Assembly (NCBI RefSeq): GCF_965363235.1
Contig: NC_134844.1
Span: 51,518,872-51,582,871 of the forward strand
Length of the DNA stretch: 64,000 nucleotides
Reading direction: 5' to 3'
Source of the DNA: Mytilus galloprovincialis
Lineage: Eukaryota > Mollusca > Bivalvia > Mytilida > Mytilidae
Each line of letters begins with the position of its first letter. Within the stretch, counting starts at the first letter, position 1. Under the pieces are notes generated by a model that saw only the letters and a program-made list of their open reading frames with translations, was not told the origin of the DNA and did no database searches. Of the stretch, positions 12,590 to 23,667 are shown one piece after another. A program made the translations under genes and the position numbers.

Positions 12590-13330
12590 TTAAGTAAGTA
12601 AAGAGGTAGCCCCGTTTACTTGTTTTTAACTTAGAATAAAGAATTAAAACGGAGAATGTATCAAAGAGACAAATCCCCTTAAAGTGCAAAACAACACATG
12701 GTCATCAATGGGCCTTCAACACAGAGAGAAATTCCGCACCCAGAGACGGGATTGAGAAGGCCCTGAAACACTAATAAATACTAGATCGGGAATATGAACG
12801 CCAATCTACACTACGAAACATATAGATGAACTGAAATAAAAAAAAAACATGCTATAGAAGTCTAGCAAAGAATATAGGGTCCTCACTTACGACAGGCTAA
12901 AAATATCGGTTAAACCTGTCCAAAGTCAGGAGCCTCTGGCCTTCGTTAGTCTTGTGTTATTTTTAATTTTAGTGTCTAGGGTATAATTTGGAGTTTAGTA
13001 TGACGTCCATTATCACTGAACTAGTATATATATTTGTTAATGGGCCAGCTGAAGGACGCCTCCGGGTGCGAGAATTTCGCTCTGCATTGAAGACCTATTG
13101 GTGACTTTCTGCTGTTGCCTGTTCTATGGTCGGGTTGTTGTTTCTTTGACATATTCCCCTTTTCCATTTTCCTTTTTATTTGTTAGGTCCCACTTGGTTA
13201 AGGGAGTCGAAAAATACCAAAAGGACAATTAAACTCAAATGTGGGAACAAACTGACAAAGCCATGGCAAGAAATAGCAAACGACGTAAAGACAAACAGCA
13301 ACACAAAATATAAAAATGAAAACTGAGCAA
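12590..13330. repeat. Cluster of mytilid dispersed repeats
   Basis: 12640-12960 has the 'catcaatgggccttcaacac' and 'caggagcctctggccttcg' pieces. 12975-13185 has 'tatgacgtccattatcact' and 'gaagacctattggtgac', which recur at 44205-44590. 13190-13330 has 'gacaaagccatggcaagaa'. All are non-coding. Confidence 0.6.
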
Positions 13331-13940
13331 CACGAATCCCACAAAAACGGGGTTATCTTATGTTCTACGGAAGGGTAAGGAGATCCTGCTCCTCATGCGG
13401 AACCCGTCGTATTGCTGAACATACTTATATTTTCGGTTAATACAAGTATTATTTAAACAAATGCCAAAGTCGGTCGTTGAACACTGTAATCTTTTTGTAT
13501 TCGTATTGTTTAGCCATACATTGGATTTAATAGAACTCTACCTGCGTGATTTTTGAAGATTCATGTTGAATAACATTGACTAAATCCTATTTAAGCAAAA
13601 GGATACCAATATTGTATCCATTAATCTTTAAATGTCATTGAACACTATTGCAACAGTTACCATTCATACAATACTCGGGTACAACTACAATGATTTTAAT
13701 GCGAAAGATATCCGGTTACCTAAAAGGCGATGTACCGCTGGCGGATAGCTTGCAAACCTGCCCGCTCAGAGTATCTTGGGCTGTCACATGATAATAGATG
13801 CGTAATTACTATTTTATAGAAAATAATTAGTAATAATATGATGTGGTGTCCTATTACTGCAAGATGCGTTCTGATTTCTTGAAAAATATACGAATATCTT
13901 TGTGGACTTTCTGTAATAATAGATTTATACTTATTTTCAG
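13331..13940. other. Non-coding stretch upstream of the integrase-core gene
   Basis: No exon recognised. It ends in a good 3' splice site (ttatacttattttcag at 13925-13940), so it may be intron of the gene at 13941-15191, with the upstream exon not identified. Confidence 0.4.
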
Positions 13941-15191
13941 GTTGTTGTATCAGTATTGATTGTCCTACAAGGCGTTAGTGGGTATCCTTATCCAGGCGAT
14001 GATGCATCAACCGAAGATTTAGTTAAATATTATTTCTGTTGTTTATATACAACAAGAGAGATTTGTGGATTTCTCATGCTGTGTCATGGTATTTTTGTAA
14101 GTATGTCAACAATAGAAAGAATCAGAAGAAGATTGGGACTACGCAGACGCCAAAACCACAGTCCTAGATTTCTTGTTCAGGATATGATATTAGAGCTCCG
14201 TTCAGAAGGTTATGCAAATCTTGGTTATAGATCTATGTGGAGATTACTTAACACGCATTACAATTTAACTGTCACACAAGAAACTGTCAGACTTTGTTTA
14301 CGTGCTATTGACAGTGTAGGTGTAGAGTCCAGGAGAAGGCATCGATTACACAGAAGAAGTTATTTTAACAGTGGACCAAACTATCTTATACACATAGATG
14401 GCTACGATAAGTTGAAGTCATATGGTATAGCAATTCATGGAGCTATTGACGGATATTCAAGACGAATCTTATGGTTAAAGGCAGGGCCATCTAATAACAA
14501 TCCTAGATATATTGCCAAATTTTATTTAAATTTTGTAAAGGAATCCAGAAGAATAACTCGTGTCGTACGAGCGGATGCTGGTACCGAGAATGTCATACTT
14601 AGAGACCTACAAATAGCTTTACGTTTTGATGATGGTGATGCAATGTCTGGATTTAGAAGTTTCTCAACTGGAAGGTCTACCGGAAATCAACGTATTGAAA
14701 GGTTATGGAGAAATCTTTCGGAAAGCTTCACGTCTTTCTGGGGGAATAAATACGCGTATTTGCGTGATGCTGAAATTTTTTGTACCGCTGAACCACTTCA
14801 TATCGAGTGTATCAGATACTGTTTTCTACCGCTGATACGTAGGCAGCTTCAAGAATTCATGGAAACGTGGAATGAACATCGAGTAAAAAGACAGCGTCAA
14901 ATTCAAGCTCACACAGGCAGCCCTAACTTACTTTACTTCCAGCCTCAAATGTTTGGTACATTTGACTATTCATTTCCCTTACAATGTAGCGTAGAAACAT
15001 TGAACGAATTGGCTGTTGAATATTCAGAAGAATGACCCATAAGGAGATGTTCCGAAGAATTTTTAGAATTGATTAGATACTTTACAGACGAAGAACCAGC
15101 ACTATACCTTATCCCACAGAACATGAACGAAGCTTTACAAAATTTCTGTGTATTGATATATATGTGTGATTCCATTTCAGGTCGCATTTAA
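13941..15191 (+). pseudogene. DD-E integrase-core (transposase-like) protein exon with one in-frame stop
   Basis: The exon opens after a polypyrimidine-AG acceptor at 13940. From the TTG at 13956, residues 20-115 look like a helix-turn-helix region (LVKYYFCCLYTTREICGFL, then TIERIRRRLGL). Residues 140-300 are an RNase H-like integrase core with D148 (HIDGYDK), D207 (RADAGTEN) and E248 (NQRIERLW), a D-58-D-40-E spacing. The frame hits TGA at 15033-15035, then stays open for 51 more codons to TAA at 15189-15191, with protein-like text (EEFLELIRYFTDE). The TGA is therefore probably one substitution in a longer protein. I recall this integrase-core family as multicopy in molluscs and fishes, with transposon ancestry. 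No terminal inverted repeats were found around this copy. Confidence 0.8.
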
Positions 15192-15784
15192 GCGATATAG
15201 ATTATTTCAGTACATATATGATGTATGACCTGTAATAACGTCCTGATAGTATTTTATTATTAAAACCACGTATTATATTATGGCTTTTTATATATACATA
15301 TATATATACTTCAAAAAGATAAATTCAAATAAGATCGGTCTTTTTAAAACCACCTCTAGGGGTGGTTTCATTTAATCCGATTGAATATCAGTCTTTCTCG
15401 TTTACATTAGACTAAAGATCGATCATTTTAAGATCGATCTGTTTTCCTAGTGTTATCGAGGTTTAATAAAATTTGATCTATAACAAAATTTGTGTAAATA
15501 AGTTTCAGCAGATGTGGAAATTAATATAATGACAACGAGTTGTGAAAAATTATGACCCATTGATATATCACAATTGGTCAATTCCTACCTATTGATATAT
15601 TTCCTCAGTAAAATTTCACTCCATTGATATATTTGACGTATCAAGAAGAGACACATTCCAGTGTCACATCTGTGCACATGTTATACCTCATATCGGACCC
15701 CCCTTGTGTTTCGATCAAATTATAAAATGAAACGCTCTACACTGTAATTGTTTTACTAATGTCTGTTAGTATAGATCATTGATT
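15192..15784. other. Non-coding stretch with small palindromes and a CCATTGATATAT triplet
   Basis: Two hairpins stand out: AAACCACC-tcta-GGGGTGGTTT at 15348-15369, and AGATCGATC-attttaa-GATCGATCT at about 15416-15440. 'ccattgatata' or 'ctattgatata' recurs three times at 15557-15635. No gene is seen. These could be remnants of transposon end structure, but I could not match them to a partner end. Confidence 0.45.
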
Positions 15785-16040
15785 ATTTTCCCAAATTAAT
15801 AATAGAATAGAAAATGGGAAGGGGTCAACAAACCGACCAAAGAGCAGAAAAGAAGCCCAGGTTGTCAATGGTCTTCAATGCAACGAGAAATCCCGAAACC
15901 AGAAGCGGGCTTGGGCTTGCTCCTCAACAATCATGTATTATACTACAAATGTAGTTAAGCAAAATGAACACCTGTACGCTTTGAAACATAGAAATGAACC
16001 ACAATTTATAAAGGTACAAGACTAACAAATAATAAGTTAG
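15785..16040 (+). repeat. Dispersed repeat fragment
   Basis: Contains 'aatgggaaggggtcaacaaa', 'caatggtcttcaatgcaacg' and 'gaaacatagaaatgaacc'. This is a diverged relative of the repeat at 12640-12850. Non-coding. Confidence 0.5.
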
Positions 16041-16129
16041 GCTCTTCCAAAATATTTTGTTGTCCCTCCCTAGGATTAACTTTTACAAAAAATGCTGAAA
16101 CTTTATAGGCAAAGGACTAGGGGCTATAA

Positions 16130-16689
16130 GGGCCATTTTTGGCCCCATCCCCAAATTTCATTTAATTTGTCATGTTGTAACTCTATACTATAGACCTTCT
16201 GAAAATATTTGCATTTTGGGTCTAACTCGTTTATTCGGTTGCCTAGCAAATATATCTACATATTTAAAACTTCATCTTTATATGTCAGACCTATTTCGTC
16301 CACAGATCAAGTACGAAATTAGGGATTGTCACTTTTAACGTTCCCGAGTTATGCCCCATCTATAAACTTAAAAATAACTCAATTTCTCGTTTCCGTTCTT
16401 TTAACTTTAAATTAGTTTGCTTCGACCAAAAGTTAAGAAACTGCTTTTTACCATAAAACACAGATCATGTTTGAATTTGGGAAGGTTCACTTTTACCGTT
16501 CCTGGGTTATGCGCCCTTATAATCATAAACATTGCTAAATCTGTTGTTCCGTTCTCTAATTTTAGTTTACTTCAACCAAATATTATGAAACTTATTCACA
16601 ATCTTTATTATCACACAAGAGTGCATACGCTGAAATGTCTCGCCGCCTTTAATTATCATTTATACTATGTTGATAGTCCTAAATATATA
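16130..16689 (+). repeat. Host tandem-repeat array (~150-bp units), left part
   Basis: Units share 'cagatca.gt.cgaaatt', 'cacttttaacgttcc' / 'cacttttaccgttcc', 'gagttatgcccc' / 'gggttatgcgccc', and 'ccgttctctaa'. The array ends at 16689, where an inverted-repeat element begins, and resumes at 20877. The unit sequence 'gttcc.gggttatg' is the unoccupied form of the site hit by the transposon at 22097-28599. Confidence 0.75.
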
Positions 16690-16985
16690 CAGTGGAGATC
16701 ACTTCTAACCTCTCATTAGAACTGTCAGAATATTCTGTCATAGAACAGTTCTAACCTGTCCTAGAACAGTTCTAGCTAGAACAGTTCTACCCTAGAACTG
16801 TTCTAGGTAGAACTGACTAAATCAGTTCTAGGTAGAACTGTCAGGATCAGTTCTAGGGTAGAACTGTCTAAAACTGTTCTAGGTAGAACTGACCAAATCA
16901 GTTCTAACCGTAGAACTGTCAGCAGAACTGACTAAATCAGTCAGGACTGTAGAACAGTTCTAAATGACGTCACTGCAGAAAGGGC
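16690..16985. repeat. Left terminal inverted repeat of family A with CAGTTCTA/TAGAACTG arrays
   Basis: About 20 copies of the 8-mer CAGTTCTA or its complement in both orientations, so this end can fold extensively. The first ~150 bp match the complement of 32250-32404 more closely than they match the other end of the same element. Confidence 0.8.
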
Positions 16986-17999
16986 AATTTAGAATTTAGA
17001 AGAAAAAATCAGTTCCAATTACTTTACTATATATAATAGCAGATGTTTCTATATTTTTTACTGATCAAAAGTTACATGTACAAATATCGAAGTGGATAGG
17101 AGGTTATCCAACTCATCGGAGAATATTTTTATGAGATTGCAAATGAAACATCATTGTTTACGTTTCTTCGTTCCCCGTATTTAACAGTCTCTTCGTAAAT
17201 ATAACTCTGCATTTAATTCAAGTAAATTTAATCTTAATTTACCTTGTTTGCCTTGGATTTACATTCATGATTTAAGATTCTGTTTTGACAAATTTTCAAA
17301 CGAAAATTGTACAGTGGATGAATTATGGGATATCATAGTAATGAACACAGTGTTGTTAAACGCAAGAAAACTATGTACATTTGCACTGAGGTCTCAGATT
17401 TGCATTATCTCGTTGCCAAACTTATCCATAACGATAATGAATAATATCTGGGAGTCTGGAACGTCAGAAAAATATACTCGATCTGAACATGAATGAAATA
17501 TTTGCCACTGAACGTAAGGCTACAAACAAAACCAATCATTTTCCTTCTTCAAATTATATTAACAGTAAAGTCAGTATACCTTTCCAAGAAGAGAACTTCT
17601 CATACATGTACTTTTCATTTTAAAATAAAGTATATGAATCAGTGATGTGAGTGTTGGATGATGCCGTTAAATAGTTTTGTTAAACGAAACCATCATGAAC
17701 TACTGACTTAAACAGTCACTTTTTGTGACGGTTCATTATTTAATAATTTAAGTTTGGATGTAACGGGTCTTCTGTCGTTATTGTGTTATCAGCGCCCATA
17801 GACATAAGTTAGTCATGTGACCGTAATGTCATCAACGTTTTTTCATGGTTTGGCAAGGTTTAAAATGGAATTTAGAATTAAATTATAAGAAATTACTTAT
17901 CATTTTTTTCTGTCTATTCGAAATAACATAAAAAATGTGGTGCACACTATTAAAAAACCCGCTTCGCACATTTTTACATTAAAAAAAGCAAAATGATCA

Positions 18000-20010
18000 G
18001 TTTTGGCTGATGCAGTCATATATGGTCAGATTTGGTTGATGCTGTCAAATATGGTCAGTTTTGATTGATGCAGACACATATTTTTGTTACATGAGTCAGT
18101 CTGAGGTATGAAAACTACTGATGTTTGTTCAATTTCCAATATTGCAGTTATTCATATATACTACAGTAAAAAAAATATAACTGAAGTACTGTGCAACTAT
18201 ATAGACTCACATAAAAAAAAGCAAATATGGTCAGTTTTGGTTGATGCGGTCAAAAGATTTTATTATACAACTCAGTCTGAAGTACGAAAACTACTGATAT
18301 TTGTTTACGATTCAATACTTTGAATAAAAAGAGAATATACTGGCACTATAAATTCATGCGAACAAAATTTTGAGGTCATTGTTTTCCAATATTGCTGTAA
18401 CTTGTATATATATTACAGTCCCTCTTGACCTAAAATTATAACTGAATTACTGTGCAGCTTTATAGATTTGCAGAAAGAAAGAGCAAATAAGGTCAGTTTA
18501 GATAGATGCTGTCAAAAGATTTTATTACACGACTCATTCTGAAGTATGCAAACTACTGATATTTGTTTACGATTCAATACTTTGAATAAAAAGAGGACAT
18601 ACTGGCACTATAAATTCATGCGAACAAAATTTTTAGGTCATTGTTTTCCAATGTTGCTGTAACTTGTATATTACAGTCCCTCTTGACCTAAAATTATAAC
18701 TGAATTACTGTACAGCTATATAGATTTGCAGAAAGAAAGAGCAAACAAGGTCAGTTTAGATTGATGTGGTCAAAAGATTTTATTACACAACTCAGTCTGA
18801 AGTATGAAAACTACTGATATTTGTTTACGATTCAATACTTTGAATAAAAAGAGGACATGCTGGCACTATAAATTCATGCGAACAAAATTTTGAGGTCATT
18901 GTTATCCAATATTGCTATAACTTGTATATATTACAGTCCCTCTTGACCTAAAATTATAACTGAATTACTGTACAGCTATATAGATTTGCAGAAAGAAAGA
19001 GCAAATAAGGTCATTTTAGATTGATGCGGTCAAAAGATTTCATTACACGACTCAGTCTGAAGTATGAAAACTACTGATATTTGTTTAGGATTCAATACTT
19101 TGAATAAAAAGAGGACATGCTGGCACTATAAATTCATGCGAACAAAATTTTTAGGTCATTGTTTTCCAATATTGCTGTAACTTGTATATTACAGTCCCTT
19201 TTGACCTAAAATTATAACTGAATTGCTGTACAGCTATATAGATTTGCAGAAAGAAAGAGCAAATACGGTCAGTTAAGATTGATGCGGTCAAAAGATTTTA
19301 TTACACAACTCAGTCTGAAGTATGAAAACTACTGATATTTGTTTACGATTCAATACTTTGAATAAAAAGAGGATATGCTGGCACTATAAATTCCTGCGAA
19401 CAAAATTTTGAGGTCATTGTTTTCCAATATTGCTATAACTTGTATATATTACAGTCCCTCTTGACCTAAAATTATAACTGAATTGCTGTACAGCTATATA
19501 GATTTGCAGAAAGAAAGAGCAAATACGGTCAGTTAAGATTGATGCGGTCAAAAGATTTTATTACACAACTCAGTCTGAAGTATGAAAACTACTGATATTT
19601 GTTTACGATTCAATACTTTGAATAAAAAGAGGATATGCTGGCACTATAAATTCCTGCGAACAAAATTTTGAGGTCATTGTTTTCCAATATTGCTATAACT
19701 TGTATATATTACAGTCCCTCTTGACCTAAAGTTAGAACTGAATTACTGTACAGCTATATAGATTTGCAGAACGAAAGAGCAAATAAGGTCAGTTTAGATT
19801 GATGCGGTCAAAAGATTTTATTACAGGACTCAGTCTGAAGTATGAAAACTACTGATATTTGTTTACGATTCAATACTTTGAATAAAAAGAGGACATGCTG
19901 GCACTATAAATTCATGCGTACAAATTTTGAGGTCATTGTTTTCCAATATTGCTATAACTTGTATATATTACAGTCCCTCTTGACCTAAAATTATAACTGA
20001 ATTACTGTAC
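18000..20010 (+). repeat. Satellite array, ~260-bp unit, about 7.5 copies
   Basis: 'gacctaaaattataactgaa' (one variant copy) starts at 18427, 18685, 18945, 19203, 19463, 19723 and 19982, a period of 258-260 bp. Each unit also has 'tcaaaagattttattacac', 'gtatgaaaactactgatatt' and 'tactttgaataaaaagagga'. Units are nearly identical over the last six copies, which suggests recent amplification. A shorter, more diverged array of the same unit lies inverted at 29790-31480. Confidence 0.9.
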
Positions 20011-20015
20011 AGCAC

Positions 20016-20107
20016 CCTTTTTATGGACGATCAATGCATTTGAATGAGGACAATAAATTTTAGTTGGACCCCCCCCCCTTTTTTTTTTAAACTGCTGGAT
20101 CCGTCCC
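20016..20107 (-). repeat. Degenerate GGCGGATCC miniature element in family A
   Basis: 'gacgatcaatgcatttgaat', a C-run, then 'ctgctggatccgtccctga' match the body and one end of the miniature elements at 44886-45042 and 30009-30136. The other terminus is lost. Confidence 0.6.
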
Positions 20108-20454
20108 TGATGGTTTGGGCCGGAATAACGTATTACATTAAGGTCAGATAATTTTGTTATGTAAAACGAGTCATCCTGACTCCCCGAATGACAAATGTAA
20201 AATAAATGAAATAATAATGCCCCCCCCTCCAATATTAACGGCTTAATTTATGTTCAAAAAATGAAAGAAAAACAAATAATTTATGTAACACATCAACAAA
20301 AGAAAATCACTGAATAACAGGCTCCTGACTTGGAACAGTCACATACATGCAGAATATGGCGGGGTTAAAACCGGCAAAATAGCAAAACTCTTTATAATAT
20401 AAATCGCTATATTGCCGAAGCCTTTATATTTAGACAAAGAGTTCTTAAATTTAA

Positions 20455-20876
20455 ACCAAATCAATTCTAGCCGTAGAATTTATAAATCAATTTTAGCTGT
20501 AGGATTTATAAATCAATTCTAGCCGTAGAATTTATAAATCAATTCTAGCCGTAGAATTTATAAATCAATTCTGGCCGTAGAATTTGTAATCAATTCTAAC
20601 CGCAGAACTGTTCTAGAAGTAGAACTGACCAAAGATTTGGTCAGTTCTAGGTAGAACTGTCTAAAACTGTTCTAGGGTAGAACTGTCAGGATCAGTTCTA
20701 GGTAGAACTGTCCAAATCAGTTCTAGGTAGAACTGACCAAATCAGTTCTAGCTAGAACAGTTCTAACCTAGAACTGACTAAAAGGTGTCAGTCTGACAGT
20801 TCTACGTACTGTCCTAGAACAGTTCTCCTGACAGATTCTGACAGATTTAATGAGAGGTTAGAAGTGATCTCCACTG
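20455..20876. repeat. Right terminal inverted repeat of family A
   Basis: Complement matches 29022-29440 over about 400 bp, including the tandem 'aatcaattctagccgtagaa' units (20460-20600 versus 29300-29420) and the CAGTTCTA-rich terminal part. Confidence 0.85.
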
Positions 20877-21730
20877 TAGCTTTATTACGACTGTCACATA
20901 AACTCAACATTAACCAAGAAAACTAAACATTGATCAATGAACCATGAAAATGAGGTCAAGGTCAGATGAACCATGCCAGACTGACATGTACAGCTAACAA
21001 TTCTTCCATACAACAAATATAGTTGACCTATTGCTTATAAATTAAGAAAGCCAGACCAAAACACAAATACTTAACACTTAGCACTGGACCGTGAAAATGA
21101 GGTTATGGTCAAATAAAACCTGTGCGACTGACATGTAAATTATAAAATATTTCCATACACCAAATATAGTTGACCTATTGCATATAGTATTAGACAAATA
21201 GACCAAAACTCAAAAACTTAACTTTGACCACTGAACCGTGAAAATGGGGTCAAGTTCAGATGACACCTGACAGCTAGACATATACACCTTACAATAATTC
21301 TATACACCAAATACAGTAGACCTATTGCATATATTATAAGAACAACAGACCAAAAACACAAACACTTTATTATAACCACAGAACCATGAAAATGAGGTCA
21401 AGGTCAGATAACACCTGCCAACTGGACATGTACACCTTACAGTCCTTCCATACACCGAATATACTAGACCTACTGCTTATAGTATCTGAGATATGGACTT
21501 GACCACCAAAATTTAACCTTGTTCACTGATCCATGAAATGAGGTCAAGGTCAAGTGAAACTGTCTGACGGGCTTGAGGACCTTGTAAGGCACGCACATAC
21601 CAAAGATAGTTATCCTATTACTTATAAGAAGAGAGAATTAAACATTATAAAAAATCTTCACTTTTTTTTTCAAGTAGTCACTGAACCATGAAAATGAGGT
21701 CAAGGACATTGGACATGTGACTGACGGAAA
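20877..21730 (+). repeat. Host tandem-repeat array, continuation, ~148-bp units
   Basis: 'accatgaaaatgaggtcaag' or a close variant recurs at about 20941, 21089, 21235, 21385, 21531 and 21686, with 'gactgacatgtaca' and 'ccatacaccaaatatag' between. I recognise this as a common mussel dispersed array. It is the same host locus as 16130-16689, interrupted by family A. Confidence 0.8.
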
Positions 21731-21874
21731 CTTCGTAACATGAGGCATCTATATACAAAGTATGAAGCATCCAGGTCTTCCACCTTCTAAAATATAAAGC
21801 TTTTAAGAAGTTAGCTGCCGCCGCCGGGTCACTATTCCTATGTCGAGCTGTCTGCAACCAAAGTTGCAGGCTCC

Positions 21875-22096
21875 ACAAAAACACAGATCAAGTTCGAAAT
21901 TGTGGGCTCTCACTTTTATTGTATTGAGTTATGCCCCTTTATACACATAACTGCAAAATCTGTTGTTTCCGTTCTCTAACTTCAGTTTGCCTCAACCAAA
22001 TTGATACATGTATTATGAAACTTGTACACAATGCTTATTACCATGAAAAAATATCAAGTTCGAAATTGGGGAATGTCACTTTTACCGTTCCGGAGT
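21875..22096 (+). repeat. Host repeat units flanking the 6.5-kb transposon
   Basis: Two units with 'cagatcaagttcgaaatt', 'gagttatgcccctttata' and 'cacttttaccgttccggagt'. The second unit is split after GGAGT and resumes at 28600 as GGAGTTATGCCCCTTTATAAA. Confidence 0.8.
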
Positions 22097-22167
22097 CAGT
22101 CTATGGAAGAAGCGTATCGATAAAAAAACTTTTCTTATATCAAAGAGCGATATTGTCTAATATCAAA
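22097..22167 (+). repeat. Left terminal inverted repeat of the 6.5-kb transposon
   Basis: Matches the complement of 28530-28599 apart from a few substitutions and a 2-base length change in an A-run. It includes AGAGCGATATTGTCTAATAT, a motif repeated in looser form further in (22560-22630 and 28105-28205). Confidence 0.9.
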
Positions 22168-22396
22168 CTGTAAATATGCAGACGCTGCATGTTGAAAAGT
22201 TTGTTTCTGGCAATGAAAAATATATTTTATATTTCTAAAAAAAACAATTCAATAAGTTTGGAGTATAAAACGCGTCGGATGGAAGTTTTTTTTTTCTACA
22301 ACAATAAATCACTAGAGCGTAAAATCGACAATAACCTGCTTTTCAATGTCATGTTGATAGGAAAAAATCAAGTACACCAGTTCAACAAGAATCAAG

Positions 22397-22892
22397 GTAA
22401 GATTTTGTTATTAAAATACCATCTTTAGAACATATTGTTCAAATATAAACAACAATCAAGTCTAAATATATAGCCAATAGTTGGTTTAAAGCAAAAGTTT
22501 AATTTGTCTCCGTGTTGAATTTGAGGTGCGGTGTTTTTCTTATATACACAAATAAACAAATGCTATTTTTTCAAATATCAATGCGATACTTTTAAAATAT
22601 CATAGCAATATTTTTTTTATATCACTATAAGTATAATTGTAAGTTAAAAAGCAGCATTAAGATCACTGCTTAACGTCAAAATGTTTTTGGTAGCATCTTT
22701 GCAATTTCTTAATTTGTTTTTGAAACTAATCAATCAAACAAGCGTTTAGAAAAACTTGTTAAATAAGATAAATAGCAAACTATCAGTAGTATTGTTTACC
22801 TATATTACATCCACTATTTTTTTCTAAAAAAGCATCGAAACAATATAGTTTCTCCATACGCAAAGCTTTTAATGATTTTATTTTATTTACAG
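22397..22892 (+). other. Predicted intron of the zinc-finger gene
   Basis: Donor AATCAAG|GTAAGATT and acceptor TTTTATTTACAG|GCAATGG. The first exon would lie between the left terminus and 22396. The region 22430-22880 contains no coding sequence but does hold subterminal repeats (22560-22630). Confidence 0.55.
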
Positions 22893-22895
22893 GCA

Positions 22896-23401
22896 ATGGA
22901 AGTTGAAGGTGCGGTCGGCTCCACAAGAGAAGAGGAAGAGAATGAACCCGAACGCGAAAATAAAAAACCAACCAAAGAATACAAATGCAATCAGTGTGCA
23001 TTTACCTTAAGATGGCCCAGAAGCATGCATAGGCATAATAGATCTCACACTAAGGATCTTTTTTTATGTGATTCATGCCCTTCAAAATTCGTGGGCGAAT
23101 CTCTACTACGAGATCACCAGAAAATCAAACACGGCGATGGTTTGATTTGTAGTCATTGTTCAAAGAAGTTTCGGAGTAGACCAGGTCTGGCATATCACTT
23201 GAAAAAAGTGATAGGTAATTTTGAACACAAGTGTCCTTACTGTGACAAAACGTTTATTAGTAAACAACACTTTAATGCACATGTTAACATACATCAGAAT
23301 TACAAGCCTTTCAATGTGCTCAATGCAGAAAATCTTTCTTCTACAATGTCATCATTGTTCGACTGGAGCATTGGAGGAACTGGATAAACCCTCGCCGATG
23401 A
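22896..23401 (+). pseudogene. C2H2 zinc-finger protein of the transposon, degraded
   Basis: ATG at 22896 follows the acceptor by three bases. An acidic N-terminus (residues ~5-25) precedes C2H2 fingers: YKCNQC…HRHNRSH, FLCDSC…DHQKIKH, LICSHCSKKF…YHLKKV and HKCPYC…HVNIH. The third finger lacks its final histidine (Ile follows KKV). A fifth finger starts YKPF, but its CxxC (CAQCRKSF) is one frame over, so one base has been lost near 23308-23312. The shifted frame ends at 23399-23401 and the unshifted frame at 23385-23387. It probably binds DNA, possibly the element's own ends; that role is inferred. A candidate poly(A) signal ATTAAA is at 23541-23546. Confidence 0.75.
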
Positions 23402-23667
23402 CGTGTGCATGTAAAAACCCCTGAAATTTAAATAAGGGTATAGTTTCGTGAAACTTTGCATCATTTCATATTATGTCATCATGTTTTCAATTTCAATATG
23501 ACAGTAAGTTGATAGATAACCATTTTTTTTTTAAATCTACATTAAAGTTCAGTTGAAATCATTGTAATCTTTTAACATCACAACTTTATGATGATTCAAA
23601 GTATTGATTTATAAACTGCTTTGTATTTAATAGTACCTTATTCAAACATTTTGTATAAAAGACACAA

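Larger units (their letters stand above)
16690..20876 (+). mobile_element. TA-flanked inverted-repeat element carrying a 260-bp satellite (family A, copy 1)
   Basis: Starts CAGTGGAGATCACTTCTAACC and ends with its complement, each end directly flanked by TA. Both ends contain dense CAGTTCTA/TAGAACTG repeats (16710-16970 and 20600-20830). The interior holds a satellite (18000-20010) and no intact ORF, so this is a non-autonomous element. CAGT termini and TA flanks are what Tc1/mariner-type transposition leaves. The superfamily is inferred from the termini alone. The host repeat reads across the insertion (…gatagtcctaaatata | tagctttattacgactgtc…), so this is an independent insertion. An inverted relative lies at 29022-32404. 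Confidence 0.8.

Noticed and set aside
15348..15440. Hairpins as transcription terminators
   Set aside because: Bacterial-type terminators are not expected in this eukaryotic sequence. They are listed only as palindromes.
18000..20010. CRISPR-like array
   Set aside because: The 260-bp units repeat along their whole length with no unique spacers, in eukaryotic DNA. This is satellite DNA.
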